From: Cytophagales bacterium
GTDB lineage: Bacteria > Bacteroidota > Bacteroidia > Cytophagales > Cyclobacteriaceae
Reading direction: 5' to 3'
Assembly (NCBI GenBank): GCA_025359125.1
Contig: JANYHI010000016.1
Location: 1-32,786, forward strand
DNA length: 32,786 nt
This document shows, piece after piece, positions 10,167 to 18,829 of the stretch (its first letter is position 1; each line of letters begins with the position of its first letter). The notes below the pieces were generated by a model that saw only the letters and a list, made by a program, of their open reading frames with translations, was not told the DNA's origin and did no database searches. The translations under genes were made by a program, and so were the position numbers.

Positions 10167-13100
10167 CTACTTCACCACTAATACACTACCGGTTGATGGC
10201 GCCTTATCAGGGCATGAAAAGACATAAAAATATACTCCGTCAGGAACTTTGTTTCCATTCAACATACCATCCCACGGATCATTAGAATATCCTTTTTTCT
10301 CGAAGACTTGGCTGCCATGCCCGTCATAAATTGTCATTGTGCAATCTGAATTTGTTGCATTGGGAATAACCCATTTATCGTTATTTCCATCTCCATTAGG
10401 CGAAAATAATTTGGGGGGATTTAATGCAATATCGCCCGGAGGTAGAACCGTGATAGAGAGGGATGCTTGGGCATCGCATTTACCTGACTGCTTGGCAACT
10501 ACCACATATGTTATAGTTGCCGTTGGGGTAGCTATGGGATTGTTAATAGAGACGCTATTGAGTCCATCTGGCGGACTCCACGCATAAATATCAGCACCGA
10601 GAGTAGCAGTCAACTGCACTGATTGACCCAAGGTAATAGTTGGTTTATCTGCAGTAGCTTTGAACGGTGAAATTACAGGTTTGGATTGAATTGTTTTAGC
10701 CGCAGAAGAAACGCATCCATTTGCATCCGTGGTATTTACAGAATATGATCCTGATTGAGTAATGCTAACACTATTGGTAGAACCACTAACTCCCACCCAA
10801 ACAATAGTATTGTAGGCTCCGGTTATAGACAGTACTGAGGGTTCACCTGGGCAAATAGGATCAAAGGTCGCGCTGATGGTGGGGATTGTTGGCGTGAAAA
10901 TGGTTATCGGTTTTGTTACAAAGTTAGAGCATCCCACCACACCAGAATAGCTTACCGTTAGTTTAGGATTGAATGGCCCCGCTGTTGCATAAGTAGCAGT
11001 AGGATTTTGCTGAGAAGATGTTGATGCATTTCCAAAATCCCATGCATATACAACTGTGGCTCTACTATCGACCGTAGAAGAATTTGTAAATGTTATAACA
11101 GCATCCTTACAGGTTGACGTAGGAAAACTAAAATTGGAAACGGGTACAGAAAGTAACTTTACAGAAGTCTTTGCTGTCTCTTGACTGCACGATGTAGCAA
11201 TACTAGTTACTACAAGACTATAATCGCCTTCTTGTGTTGCGGCAATAGATGCAGCAGTCTCGCCTCCCACAGCAATACCACCTTTTAGCCATTGAAAAGT
11301 ATAGCCAGATCCTGTAACGCTTAACGTAACTGTAGATCCTGCGCAAGCCGTAGCACCAGGAGATGCGGAGACAGGCAGAACAGGAACAGAAGCAACATCA
11401 ATCTGTTGTTTGATAAGATTACTTGAACAACCACCTACGGTTACCTGTAATTGATAGATACCTCCTGTGTTAGTGGTAACAATCGGTATTGTTGGGTTTT
11501 GAGCGCCCGAGGTAAAGTTATTAGGACCTGTCCAGGTATAAGTGGCACTTGCAACTGCCGTAGTTGAAAGATTTAATGCATTTCCTATACAAGGTGTATT
11601 AAAATTAATGGGTGGATTTGCAGGAGCCGAACCAGTTCCGGAATTTAACACAACGGAAGGTGAAGTAACTGCACACGCACCTAATTCTCCTGTTGCCAAG
11701 ATTGTATAGGTTCCTGCACTGGTTACATCTTTAAAATCGACTGTTCCCGCTGAGGAAGAAAAAGTAGTGCCGTTTAATTTCCAATCGAAAGTAACTCCTA
11801 ATGCCGGAACGGCTTGCAGGCGGATCGTTTGTGCTGTACAAATGGTACCGGGTGTTGGGTTTGTAATTTTAGGACTCACACAATTTGCATTGCGAATAAC
11901 ATCCACTGAAAATGCACTAGAAAAGGAAGTTACAGCGATATCAGGTTTTCCATCTGCATCATAATCTCCTACTCTTAAATTCCGGCAAGGCTTGGCGGTT
12001 GGAATATCTAACTTGGTAAACACCAATGCGGCATCTTGTCGGAATACATTCACTTTCGCCTCGTTTCTATTGGCAACAATTAAATCAACATCCCCATCTC
12101 CATCCATATCACTGGCATCTACACCCCACGGGCCTAATGATGTTGTAAGTATTTGCGGAGGTTGAAATGAAATATTTCCACTCGAAGAGTTATTAATCAG
12201 AATTTGAAGATTGTTATCAAGCGTAGCCGTAACTGCCAAATCCATCAACCCATCCTTATTAATATCGGTGGCTATTACACTGTTAAACGCTGCAGTAATA
12301 GTTATTTTTTGAGAGGCTGCAAAAGAAATGGATCCTGTACTTTGATTTTTAAATACAAAAATATTATTTGTGTTGAACTGGTTAACCACAATATCTGCCA
12401 ATCCATCCCCATCTAAATCCTGCACGTCTAGACCATACGTTGTATTAGCGGTAACCACAGATAGCTTGAGAGGGGTACCAAAAGAAATCGTACTAACCGT
12501 ACTTTGGTTTGGGAACACGTAAATTTGATTATCTGTAGTAGGCGACCCATCATCAAAGGCATTACTTACAATAAGTTCTGACTTGCCATCTCCATTTAAA
12601 TCACGGATAGATACGCGGAAAGCAAATTGCCCAACATCCAATAAAACTTTTTGCACAGCTGCGAAGGATAGCGTGCCAGCTACCGAATTCGTATTCTTTA
12701 AAATTAATACTTCATTTCTGGTGGCTCCATTTCTGGTGGCAACAATATCAGGCTTACCATCTCCATTTAAATCTCCGCAAGTAACATTTGCAGTTGGAGC
12801 TCCTAAATCTAAAGCTGCTAGATTGGTTTTATCAAATTTCGCAAAAGAAATTGTTCCAATCGCTAGGCTTTGGTTTTTATAAATAATTAGATCAGTAGCG
12901 GTAGCGCCATTGTTTGTTTTAGTTGCTATCAAATCCGGTTTACCGTCTAGGTCTAAATCTGAGCTGGCTATATCAAATAATTCAGTTAAGTCTATGTTGG
13001 TGAAAGGTGTTGAAACTTTTGCTTGGCTAAACTGCTCTCCGCCATAGCTCGGTAAAAATTTTAATGGAGACTTTGCCGAAAGATTATTAGTCAGATTCAC

Positions 13101-13355
13101 CACCTCAATGTTAGAAAATCTGGCCTGAGCAGGAACCTGAACTTCGATAGAAAAGGCAGTAGAAGATACCACCGTTCCTCTCACATGATCGAACCACACA
13201 ATCAATTTTGTGGGATCGGTGCTAAAGCCGCTACCCGTAACAATAACATATTGTAGTGGAGCACTCGATAGTGGGGTAATTGAATTAATAACAGGTGCTT
13301 GAGCTGAAAGACCCCACGTCAGCAGGCAAAGAATAAAGGTAATTCTGAACTTCAT
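10167..13355 (-). CDS. T9SS type B sorted surface protein: TIG + seven FG-GAP repeats + Ig/PKD modules
   Basis: 1062 residues. Residues 1-19 are a signal peptide (ending LSAQ). An IPT/TIG domain follows at about 21-98. Seven FG-GAP motifs then occur (LDLDGKPDL, GDLNGDGKPDI, RDLNGDGKSEL, QDLDGDGLADI, TDINKDGLMDL, SDMDGDGDVDL, GDYDADGKPDI) over about 120-480, the number expected for a closed seven-bladed integrin-like propeller. Ig-like modules and a PKD domain (YAWDFGNAS) fill most of the rest. Residues 980-1062 are a gliding-motility-associated/T9SS type B C-terminal domain, with FSPNGDGNND, a WDG motif and PDGVYFYVF. The family is exported by T9SS to the cell surface or medium. The ATG lies 1 nt after the PorP/SprF stop, so translation is probably coupled. 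Ligand unknown. Confidence 0.93.
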   Translation of the reverse strand: MKFRITFILCLLTWGLSAQAPVINSITPLSSAPLQYVIVTGSGFSTDPTKLIVWFDHVRGTVVSSTAFSIEVQVPAQARFSNIEVVNLTNNLSAKSPLKFLPSYGGEQFSQAKVSTPFTNIDLTELFDIASSDLDLDGKPDLIATKTNNGATATDLIIYKNQSLAIGTISFAKFDKTNLAALDLGAPTANVTCGDLNGDGKPDIVATRNGATRNEVLILKNTNSVAGTLSFAAVQKVLLDVGQFAFRVSIRDLNGDGKSELIVSNAFDDGSPTTDNQIYVFPNQSTVSTISFGTPLKLSVVTANTTYGLDVQDLDGDGLADIVVNQFNTNNIFVFKNQSTGSISFAASQKITITAAFNSVIATDINKDGLMDLAVTATLDNNLQILINNSSSGNISFQPPQILTTSLGPWGVDASDMDGDGDVDLIVANRNEAKVNVFRQDAALVFTKLDIPTAKPCRNLRVGDYDADGKPDIAVTSFSSAFSVDVIRNANCVSPKITNPTPGTICTAQTIRLQAVPALGVTFDWKLNGTTFSSSAGTVDFKDVTSAGTYTILATGELGACAVTSPSVVLNSGTGSAPANPPINFNTPCIGNALNLSTTAVASATYTWTGPNNFTSGAQNPTIPIVTTNTGGIYQLQVTVGGCSSNLIKQQIDVASVPVLPVSASPGATACAGSTVTLSVTGSGYTFQWLKGGIAVGGETAASIAATQEGDYSLVVTSIATSCSQETAKTSVKLLSVPVSNFSFPTSTCKDAVITFTNSSTVDSRATVVYAWDFGNASTSSQQNPTATYATAGPFNPKLTVSYSGVVGCSNFVTKPITIFTPTIPTISATFDPICPGEPSVLSITGAYNTIVWVGVSGSTNSVSITQSGSYSVNTTDANGCVSSAAKTIQSKPVISPFKATADKPTITLGQSVQLTATLGADIYAWSPPDGLNSVSINNPIATPTATITYVVVAKQSGKCDAQASLSITVLPPGDIALNPPKLFSPNGDGNNDKWVIPNATNSDCTMTIYDGHGSQVFEKKGYSNDPWDGMLNGNKVPDGVYFYVFSCPDKAPSTGSVLVVK

Positions 13356-13356
13356 T

Positions 13357-14967
13357 TTACTTATGTACCGTTAGCAACCAACAATCTCTAAAAATCCTCA
13401 ACTTCCTAAAATTATCCCGATTCTCCCTTGCTACATTAATGTCGTCAGTTTCTGAAACGTAAACGTACCACAGGTTTTTTTCCGTTAAAAAACCAAAATC
13501 AGAAGTAAACTGCATTCCAGTCAATCCTTTACTGAAGTGTTCCGCATTGGCTTTTGTTTTAAATACGCCAGCAATCACGTAATCACCATAGTCCATCTCC
13601 TCGTGGTGAACTCCCTTCTTTACAAACTCATGTCGTTCTTTATGAGGATGTTCTACCTCATTTTTATGCTCTTCAGTTGGGTTATCTGCATGAGCCTCCA
13701 ATCGAGATAACTTATCCGCTTCCTCTTCATGCTGTTCTAGTGGTTTTGAAACAACAGGCGCGGTTACTACAACCAATGCATCACCTTTAGCTTTAAATCG
13801 GGGTCCTCCGTTATGGGTAGTGTCTTTAGGTGCCATACCAATTAAAGGCTTATCCACTACTTTTGATTTCTCAGTTGGTGTTGCTACTGGTTTAACTGGC
13901 AACTTAGCTTGTTGGCCAGCTTTCTGCTTAGCTAATTGAGCTTCATGTTTCTTTTTATCGTCTGCCATTTTCTGATCCAATATCTGCTGCTGTTTTTTAC
14001 GATCGGCAACTGTTTTGGCCGTAGTCTTTTTAAGGGGTTTTTCCTTCTCTGTATTTACAAACGAATAGAGGTTCATGGCTTTCTTTTTGTTACCTAAAAG
14101 GTAGCCTAGTTGTATTTCATAAGATGGCGATGGAATCTGGTTTTGACCTGAATTTTGCAGGCTATACGAAAAACCGACTGCCAACTGATTTTTAAGCTTG
14201 AACCCCAGTAGTCCTGAAATTCCGAACTGCTGCTTATAAGATGCGCCTACCCAAAAGGTATGTTGAATATGAACCACGGAAGCAAATTCAAATTGAGTAG
14301 GTAAAGCCCCATTGATGCGATAAATCAAATACGGTTCAAATACATTCTTATCGTGATTAAAATAAAATCGATTGCTAGCATGCACAATGATATTTTGAAA
14401 TGGCTTAACTGCCGCCAACGAAAAAGCATCTTTGCTTAAATAAAGAGGCTCAAAAATGTTAGGCATTGAAGCACCAATGTGAAATGTCTTTTTATGGAAC
14501 GACAATCCTACATTACCAATCAACGAAGATGTTTTAGTAAGGAGTGACGAAATAGCTGGATCATTAAAGCTGGCAATATCTCCAATATCAACACTATTAA
14601 AACCATATCCGGCTGAGAGCCCAAACCGGAGCGAAGTAGTGTTATCAATTGTGGCTGTGTAACTTATTGAAAGCAAAGCAGATGATTGGCTTGTAATACC
14701 TCTCTTATCACTACTTGAACTAAATCCTACACCCAATTTTGTATTGATCGGAGTATGAGCCGAAAAATTTGCGATAGCTGGTCCTCCGTTTATGCTAGCC
14801 CATTGCTTCCTGTAGCCTAAAAATAAGGCGGTTTGCCCTTCTACTCCAGCATAAGAAGGATTAAGTGTGTAGGGATTAATAAAAAATTGAGTAAAGTTCG
14901 AGATATCCTGACTGACACTAGAAAAAGAAGCGAGAAACAAGAATATTAGTAGAAATAGAACTCTCAT
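13357..14967 (-). CDS. PorP/SprF family T9SS outer-membrane protein with C-terminal SPOR-like extension
   Basis: I place the start at the ATG at 14967 (536 residues), because it begins directly with a signal peptide (MRVLFLLIFLFLASFSSVSQ); an upstream in-frame ATG at 15027 would add 20 residues before it. Residues about 21-293 are PorP/SprF-like (FFINPYTLNPSYAG near the N-terminus, alternating beta-strands). Residues about 295-455 are a Lys/Gln/Glu/His-rich linker of low complexity. Residues about 460-536 resemble a SPOR domain (DYVIAGVFKTKANAEHF, then NLWYVYVSETDD). PorP/SprF proteins are dedicated to secretion of particular T9SS type B substrates. The two genes behind it encode such a protein and a giant adhesin, so this is probably their cognate partner. 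The SPOR-like tail may tether it to peptidoglycan (inference). Confidence 0.88.
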   Translation of the reverse strand: MRVLFLLIFLFLASFSSVSQDISNFTQFFINPYTLNPSYAGVEGQTALFLGYRKQWASINGGPAIANFSAHTPINTKLGVGFSSSSDKRGITSQSSALLSISYTATIDNTTSLRFGLSAGYGFNSVDIGDIASFNDPAISSLLTKTSSLIGNVGLSFHKKTFHIGASMPNIFEPLYLSKDAFSLAAVKPFQNIIVHASNRFYFNHDKNVFEPYLIYRINGALPTQFEFASVVHIQHTFWVGASYKQQFGISGLLGFKLKNQLAVGFSYSLQNSGQNQIPSPSYEIQLGYLLGNKKKAMNLYSFVNTEKEKPLKKTTAKTVADRKKQQQILDQKMADDKKKHEAQLAKQKAGQQAKLPVKPVATPTEKSKVVDKPLIGMAPKDTTHNGGPRFKAKGDALVVVTAPVVSKPLEQHEEEADKLSRLEAHADNPTEEHKNEVEHPHKERHEFVKKGVHHEEMDYGDYVIAGVFKTKANAEHFSKGLTGMQFTSDFGFLTEKNLWYVYVSETDDINVARENRDNFRKLRIFRDCWLLTVHK

Positions 14968-15056
14968 AGTTTGCACTAATTTATATAATAAATGTTGATC
15001 CCTATTCAATTTAATGATAAATGACATAAATATTCGACAGAAGGATCATCGGAAAT

Positions 15057-15929
15057 ATGGTTTGGGCAGTATCTACCTTTTTCAATAAGTTAAATGGATT
15101 ATTAATTGGTTTTTTCTTTTGGCAAAACTTAAGCAACTTTGAAACTGTGATTTTTAGAGTTTTAATCATTTTTTCGATGTTGACTCGTCTTTCTATTTCT
15201 GAAGGATGGTCTCAAAAATTTTCTCTAGGAGCTAAAGCAGGCATTTTAGCAGCGTACACCAATTTTGCAGATGAAACCGTAAAAAGCCGATCCTCGGTTT
15301 TACCAAAACTCGGATTTTCGGTAGCTGGTATTATTGACTTTCCCCTCAAGAAAAAATATTCCTTCCAAACTGAACTGGGCTTTTCTCAGCAAGGAAGAAT
15401 AATTTCTTTTAACTCTGACCAGCAGATAAATAACAGCACCTATTATTTTGCGGATATGGCTATGAATTTGCGAAAGACATTTAAGTTGAAAATAAAAGAA
15501 AATGTTGCAACTGATTGGTTTGTAAATATTGGACCTAACATTAACTATTGGATTGCTGGCAAGGGAACTATAGCAACAAATTACGGCATTCCACAAGATT
15601 ACAGCATAGCATTTGACCAAACCGGAACTGCCTACGATAAAATGTATGTGAACAACAGCAACCGCTGGCTTTTTGGTTTAAATCTTGGATTTGGCTTTAG
15701 CGCTAATACCAGAAAAAATCAGAAAATAGTTACTGAGATTAGACTAACGTGGGGGCAAACATACCTAGGTACCAACACGAGCGCCTATTGGAATAACATT
15801 TCTTTTCAGGGGCAGGAAAGCTTAAAGTGCAATTTGAAAGTGTTAAATTTTTCTGTAGCATATATCTTAGATAAAGATTTAAGACTGGCCAAGAAGGGCA
15901 AAACTACGCTTAAGAAAAATCAGAAGTAG
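15057..15929 (+). CDS. Outer-membrane beta-barrel protein (PorT-like family)
   Basis: 290 residues from the first ATG. The true start may be GTG at 15147 (codon 31), because the next residues (VIFRVLIIFSMLTRLSISEGWS) look like a signal peptide, whereas the 30 residues before it do not fit one. The remainder has features of an eight-stranded outer-membrane barrel of the PorT/OMP_b-brl_2 type: GAKAGI near the mature N-terminus, repeated aromatic-ended strands (YSFQTELGFSQQG, WFVNIGPNINYW, WLFGLNLGFGF), and a closing strand LKVLNFSVAYIL followed by a basic tail. It is transcribed away from the PorP/SprF operon. No specific function can be assigned. Confidence 0.72.
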   Translation: MVWAVSTFFNKLNGLLIGFFFWQNLSNFETVIFRVLIIFSMLTRLSISEGWSQKFSLGAKAGILAAYTNFADETVKSRSSVLPKLGFSVAGIIDFPLKKKYSFQTELGFSQQGRIISFNSDQQINNSTYYFADMAMNLRKTFKLKIKENVATDWFVNIGPNINYWIAGKGTIATNYGIPQDYSIAFDQTGTAYDKMYVNNSNRWLFGLNLGFGFSANTRKNQKIVTEIRLTWGQTYLGTNTSAYWNNISFQGQESLKCNLKVLNFSVAYILDKDLRLAKKGKTTLKKNQK

Positions 15930-15951
15930 AAGCATGCGTTTCTATCCTTAT

Positions 15952-16590
15952 TTATTTTTCCCTAATTTCTCTTACTACTTCTCTAAACTCATTCAACATC
16001 ATAGCGGTGGCGCCCCATACAACCTCCCCTTCTATTTCAAAATGAGGAGCTACCATGTGATACAATTTTGCAGCTACAATTTCTTTGGTACGAATAGCAT
16101 TGTAACTTATAATTTGTTCTAAATCAGCTTCAATAATTCTTGTTACCTCTGTGAGTTGGGCAGTAAACACAGGCTTCTGATTTAAATATCCAATTACAGG
16201 GGTAACCATAAAATTACTCGGGATTACAAAAAAATTACTTAGTTTACCGAGCACTCTAATCTCATTTCGTCTCACACCTATCTCTTCCTCCGTTTCGCGC
16301 AAAGCAGTTTGAATTTCATCTTCCCCTTCTTCGGCCTTGCCGCCCGGCAAACTTATTTGACCGCTATGTGCGCCAAGGTATTCGGGTCTTTTAGTAAGCG
16401 GGAATTTTAATAAATCGCCATCCTGATAAAGTAATATTAGTACACTGCCTGGTTTTGGCGGAACCAGGTGCTCAAACTTTGGCTTAATCATTCCGATTGG
16501 TGTAGCGCGCATGGGTTCATGTGCACGCGAACCGGGTAACGGGAGTTTTAATCTCTGCTCAAGCTCATCAATAAAACCCGTCCACATCAT
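15952..16590 (-). CDS. NUDIX hydrolase, CoA-pyrophosphatase (NudL-like) type
   Basis: 212 residues. I use the ATG at 16590, whose ATGA overlaps the stop of the upstream TPR gene; an extension to a TTG at 16596 is possible but less likely. The NUDIX box spans G84-V106 with E90, R98, E99, E102 and E103 in place. The residues just before it (AHSGQISLPGG) and the TKR segment match the UPF0035/CoA-pyrophosphatase signature. The family cleaves CoA or its derivatives to 3',5'-ADP and 4'-phosphopantetheine in the cytoplasm. Substrate assignment rests on the motif only. It is co-transcribed with the TPR lipoprotein. Confidence 0.88.
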   Translation of the reverse strand: MMWTGFIDELEQRLKLPLPGSRAHEPMRATPIGMIKPKFEHLVPPKPGSVLILLYQDGDLLKFPLTKRPEYLGAHSGQISLPGGKAEEGEDEIQTALRETEEEIGVRRNEIRVLGKLSNFFVIPSNFMVTPVIGYLNQKPVFTAQLTEVTRIIEADLEQIISYNAIRTKEIVAAKLYHMVAPHFEIEGEVVWGATAMMLNEFREVVREIREK

Positions 16591-17603
16591 TTGCAATATT
16601 TTATAAGCTCAGTCGTCAGCATTTTATCGCCCCGCTGCTCCGATTGACTAAATGCCTGGCAAGCTTCTACCCTTTTATTATTCTTCCGGTAAGCCATTCC
16701 CAGATAAAAATAAATCTTGTCAATAAAGTTGTCCATTCCTTCCGCTTGCGCTAATAATCTTTCTGCCGAAGCATAATCTTGTTGTATCAAATAATAAATT
16801 CCTTTGTTGCGATATGCCCAACCATTGTACGGATCTGAGGAGATGCTTTGATTAATATCAGCGAGGGCCTTATCATATTCCTTCAGAGACAAATAAACAA
16901 AGCCCCGATTATTTAAAAAATAAGTTTGTTTCGGATCTAATTTAATTGCCTTGTTAACTAACTCCAACGCTTCAGCATAGTTTCCTTTTTCAATTTCTAT
17001 CAGCGAAAGCGTATTATAAATATTCGGCTCTTCACTTTTTAACTTAGCTGCCTGTTCAAGTTCTATTTTTGCTTTTTCAAAATTTCCTTCATAGTAAAAA
17101 ACAATGGCGCGATTAACTTTTGCATCAATATTTGCAGGATCAAGTTTCAGTGTTTTCTCAAAGGCTAATCTTGCTTTAGCAAAGCTCCTCATCTTTGTGT
17201 ACACAATTCCTTGGGTAAAAAACGCCAGTGCAGTATCTGGCTTTAATGAAATTACCTTCTCTAAATCTTCAACGGCTTTATAATATTCTTTTAATTCATA
17301 GGCTGTGTTGGCACGATTGAAAAGTGCGTTTATAAAATTAGGTTTACATTCAATGGCTTTATCATATTTCTCAATTGCCAAGTCAAATCGTTTCTGATCG
17401 AAGTAGGTCGTTCCCAGATTATTCCAGGCATCAGCGAAGCAAGGTTCCAATCGAATGGCTTCACCATAATAATAAGCTGCTTGATCATAGGTGTGGTCTT
17501 TATTGGCAATGTTGCCTTTCAATAAAAACTGCTGTATGCGGGTTTCTTTAGAATCTGAACACGAGAAGAGAAATGCCAAACAAACGATTAGATACTTTAT
17601 CAT
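16587..17603 (-). CDS. TPR-repeat lipoprotein
   Basis: 338 residues. The first 15 residues form a lipoprotein signal (LAFLFSC, lipobox Cys15), so the protein is probably membrane-anchored. From about residue 28 to the end there are eight or nine tetratricopeptide repeats with the usual pattern (for example WNNLGTTYFDQKRFDLAIEKY and FLNNRGFVYLSLKEYDKA). Such proteins are scaffolds for protein interactions; the partner is not evident. The stop TGA overlaps the ATG of the NUDIX gene, indicating one transcript. There is no obvious functional link to NUDIX activity. Confidence 0.85.
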   Translation of the reverse strand: MIKYLIVCLAFLFSCSDSKETRIQQFLLKGNIANKDHTYDQAAYYYGEAIRLEPCFADAWNNLGTTYFDQKRFDLAIEKYDKAIECKPNFINALFNRANTAYELKEYYKAVEDLEKVISLKPDTALAFFTQGIVYTKMRSFAKARLAFEKTLKLDPANIDAKVNRAIVFYYEGNFEKAKIELEQAAKLKSEEPNIYNTLSLIEIEKGNYAEALELVNKAIKLDPKQTYFLNNRGFVYLSLKEYDKALADINQSISSDPYNGWAYRNKGIYYLIQQDYASAERLLAQAEGMDNFIDKIYFYLGMAYRKNNKRVEACQAFSQSEQRGDKMLTTELIKYCK

Positions 17604-17749
17604 AAGAAGTAAAAATACAACAATATAAACCCCTATGTTTCTCAGATGTTTTCGGACTTGCGTGCCAAAATCAGAAGAAGATATTTTTCGGGCGCAATCG
17701 GTAACAAAAGAAAATCTTTAAATAATGTAGAGTTATTTTGCTTTCGCTT

Positions 17750-17780
17750 TTGATTAATACAAAATGAATCCTTTACTTTG
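17750..17780 (+). promoter_or_regulatory. Candidate Bacteroidota-type promoter of the his operon
   Basis: A TTTTG element (TTG at 17750-17752) is followed 20 nt later by TTACTTTG (17773-17780), close to the Bacteroidota sigma consensus TTG-N19-ish-TAnnTTTG with one mismatch in the -7 box. Transcription would start near 17785, just before the leader peptide ATG at 17793. The rest of the 17604-17749 gap shows no gene or other clear signal. Confidence 0.5.
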
Positions 17781-17792
17781 TTCTATCAAAAT

Positions 17793-17861
17793 ATGAAATA
17801 CACTCAAAATATCTTTCGCCAGCATCATGCAACCAGCTTGCTTGGCGGCTTTATGTTTTGA
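17793..17861 (+). CDS. his operon leader peptide (22 aa, tandem His codons)
   Basis: A short frame ATG...TGA encodes MKYTQNIFRQHHATSLLGGFMF. Two consecutive CAT His codons lie at 17823-17828. It sits between a promoter-like sequence and an intrinsic terminator, directly upstream of hisG. This is the arrangement of a histidine transcription attenuator: ribosome stalling at the His codons senses low charged tRNA-His. The reading frame overlaps the first two RNA strands of the attenuator. It is too short for ordinary gene callers. Confidence 0.82.
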   Translation: MKYTQNIFRQHHATSLLGGFMF

Positions 17862-17914
17862 TCTGAAATAAAGATTATTCCTAAAAGGCTTGCCAACAAT
17901 GGTAAGCCTTTTTT
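17817..17914 (+). promoter_or_regulatory. Histidine operon transcription attenuator (alternative hairpins)
   Basis: Four strands are visible. Strand 1 CGCCA (17817-17821) pairs with strand 2 TGGCG (17843-17847), extendable by GC:GC past a bulged T. Strand 2 in a longer register, TTGGCGG (17842-17848), pairs with strand 3 TTGCCAA (17890-17896) with two G-U pairs, forming an antiterminator. Strand 3 GGCTTGCC (17887-17894) alternatively pairs with strand 4 GGTAAGCC (17901-17908), forming the terminator. A ribosome stalled at the His codons covers strand 1 and frees strand 2 for 2:3 pairing, giving read-through into hisG. A ribosome reaching the stop at 17861 would cover strand 2 and allow termination. 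Confidence 0.8.
17883..17914 (+). terminator. Intrinsic terminator of the his attenuator
   Basis: The arms AAAAGGCTTGCC (17883-17894) and GGTAAGCCTTTT (17901-17912) form a 12-bp stem with one G-U pair and a 6-nt loop (AACAAT). A run of six T follows the last C (17909-17914). It ends 39 nt before the hisG start. Confidence 0.85.
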
Positions 17915-17953
17915 GTTTCTAGTGATTAGTAAAAAAAGTAAAATAAATTTAGA

Positions 17954-18811
17954 ATGAATCCACTCCGCATTGCCATTCAAAAGTCTGGACGTTTACAAGA
18001 AGACTCTTTAAAACTTTTAAAAGAAGCTGGTCTGCACTTTACCAATGGAAAAGATCAACTAAAAACACAAGCGCACAATTTTCCGGTAGAGCTTTTATTT
18101 CTACGCGATGATGACATTCCACAATATGTGGAAGACAAAGTGGCCGATGCGGGCATTGTAGGTGAGAATGTATTTATCGAAAAGCAAAAGAAAAACGAAT
18201 TAGTGCGCAGGTTAGACTTTGCCAAATGCCGCCTTTCAATTGCCATTCCGCGTGCTGAAAATTATACCGGCATCCAATTCCTGGAGGGAAAAAATATTGC
18301 TACCTCCTACCCGGTTATTGTTCAACAGTATTTAGATAAACATAATATCAAAGCAGGCATTCACGAGATCAGTGGCTCGGTTGAAATTGCTCCTGGCATC
18401 GGTTTGGCTGATGCCATCTGCGATATTGTTAGTACGGGAAGCACTTTGTTAAGCAATGGATTAAAAGAAGTAGAAACAGTTATACAGAGCGAAGCTATAT
18501 TGATTGCAACTCCTGACTTAGCGAGTGACAAAAAAGAAATATTAGATAAATTGATTTTTAGAATTAACGCAGTTCAGTCAGCCAAAAATAATAAGTACAT
18601 ACTTTTAAATTGCCCTGATGAAGCTATCGAAAAAATCACTAGCATAATTCCAGGCATGAAAAGCCCCACCATTATGCCATTGAGCAGAAAGGGCTGGTCT
18701 AGTTTGCATTCGGTGGTAGATGAAAACGATTTTTGGGAAAAGATTTATCAATTAAAATCTTTGGGCGCAGAAGGGATTCTAGTGATCCCAATCGAAAAGA
18801 TGATTGCCTGA
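17954..18811 (+). CDS. hisG: ATP phosphoribosyltransferase, long form (HisG)
   Basis: 285 residues, the length of the long, hexameric form. It condenses ATP with PRPP, the first and feedback-regulated step of histidine synthesis. The N-terminus (LRIAIQKSGRLQEDSLKLL) is the usual HisG opening, and the central EISGSVEIAPGIGLADAICDIVSTGSTL segment holds the PRPP-binding region. The last 75 or so residues form the ACT-like HisG_C regulatory domain, so no HisZ partner should be needed. It is the first gene after the attenuator; the sequence before the ATG is A-rich without a Shine-Dalgarno, normal for the phylum. Confidence 0.97.
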   Translation: MNPLRIAIQKSGRLQEDSLKLLKEAGLHFTNGKDQLKTQAHNFPVELLFLRDDDIPQYVEDKVADAGIVGENVFIEKQKKNELVRRLDFAKCRLSIAIPRAENYTGIQFLEGKNIATSYPVIVQQYLDKHNIKAGIHEISGSVEIAPGIGLADAICDIVSTGSTLLSNGLKEVETVIQSEAILIATPDLASDKKEILDKLIFRINAVQSAKNNKYILLNCPDEAIEKITSIIPGMKSPTIMPLSRKGWSSLHSVVDENDFWEKIYQLKSLGAEGILVIPIEKMIA

Positions 18812-18829
18812 GCAATGTAAATTTTTTAA

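Noticed and set aside
16591-16596. TTG start at 16596 for the NUDIX gene
   Set aside because: The ATG at 16590 overlaps the upstream stop as ATGA, the usual coupled arrangement also seen in the his operon.
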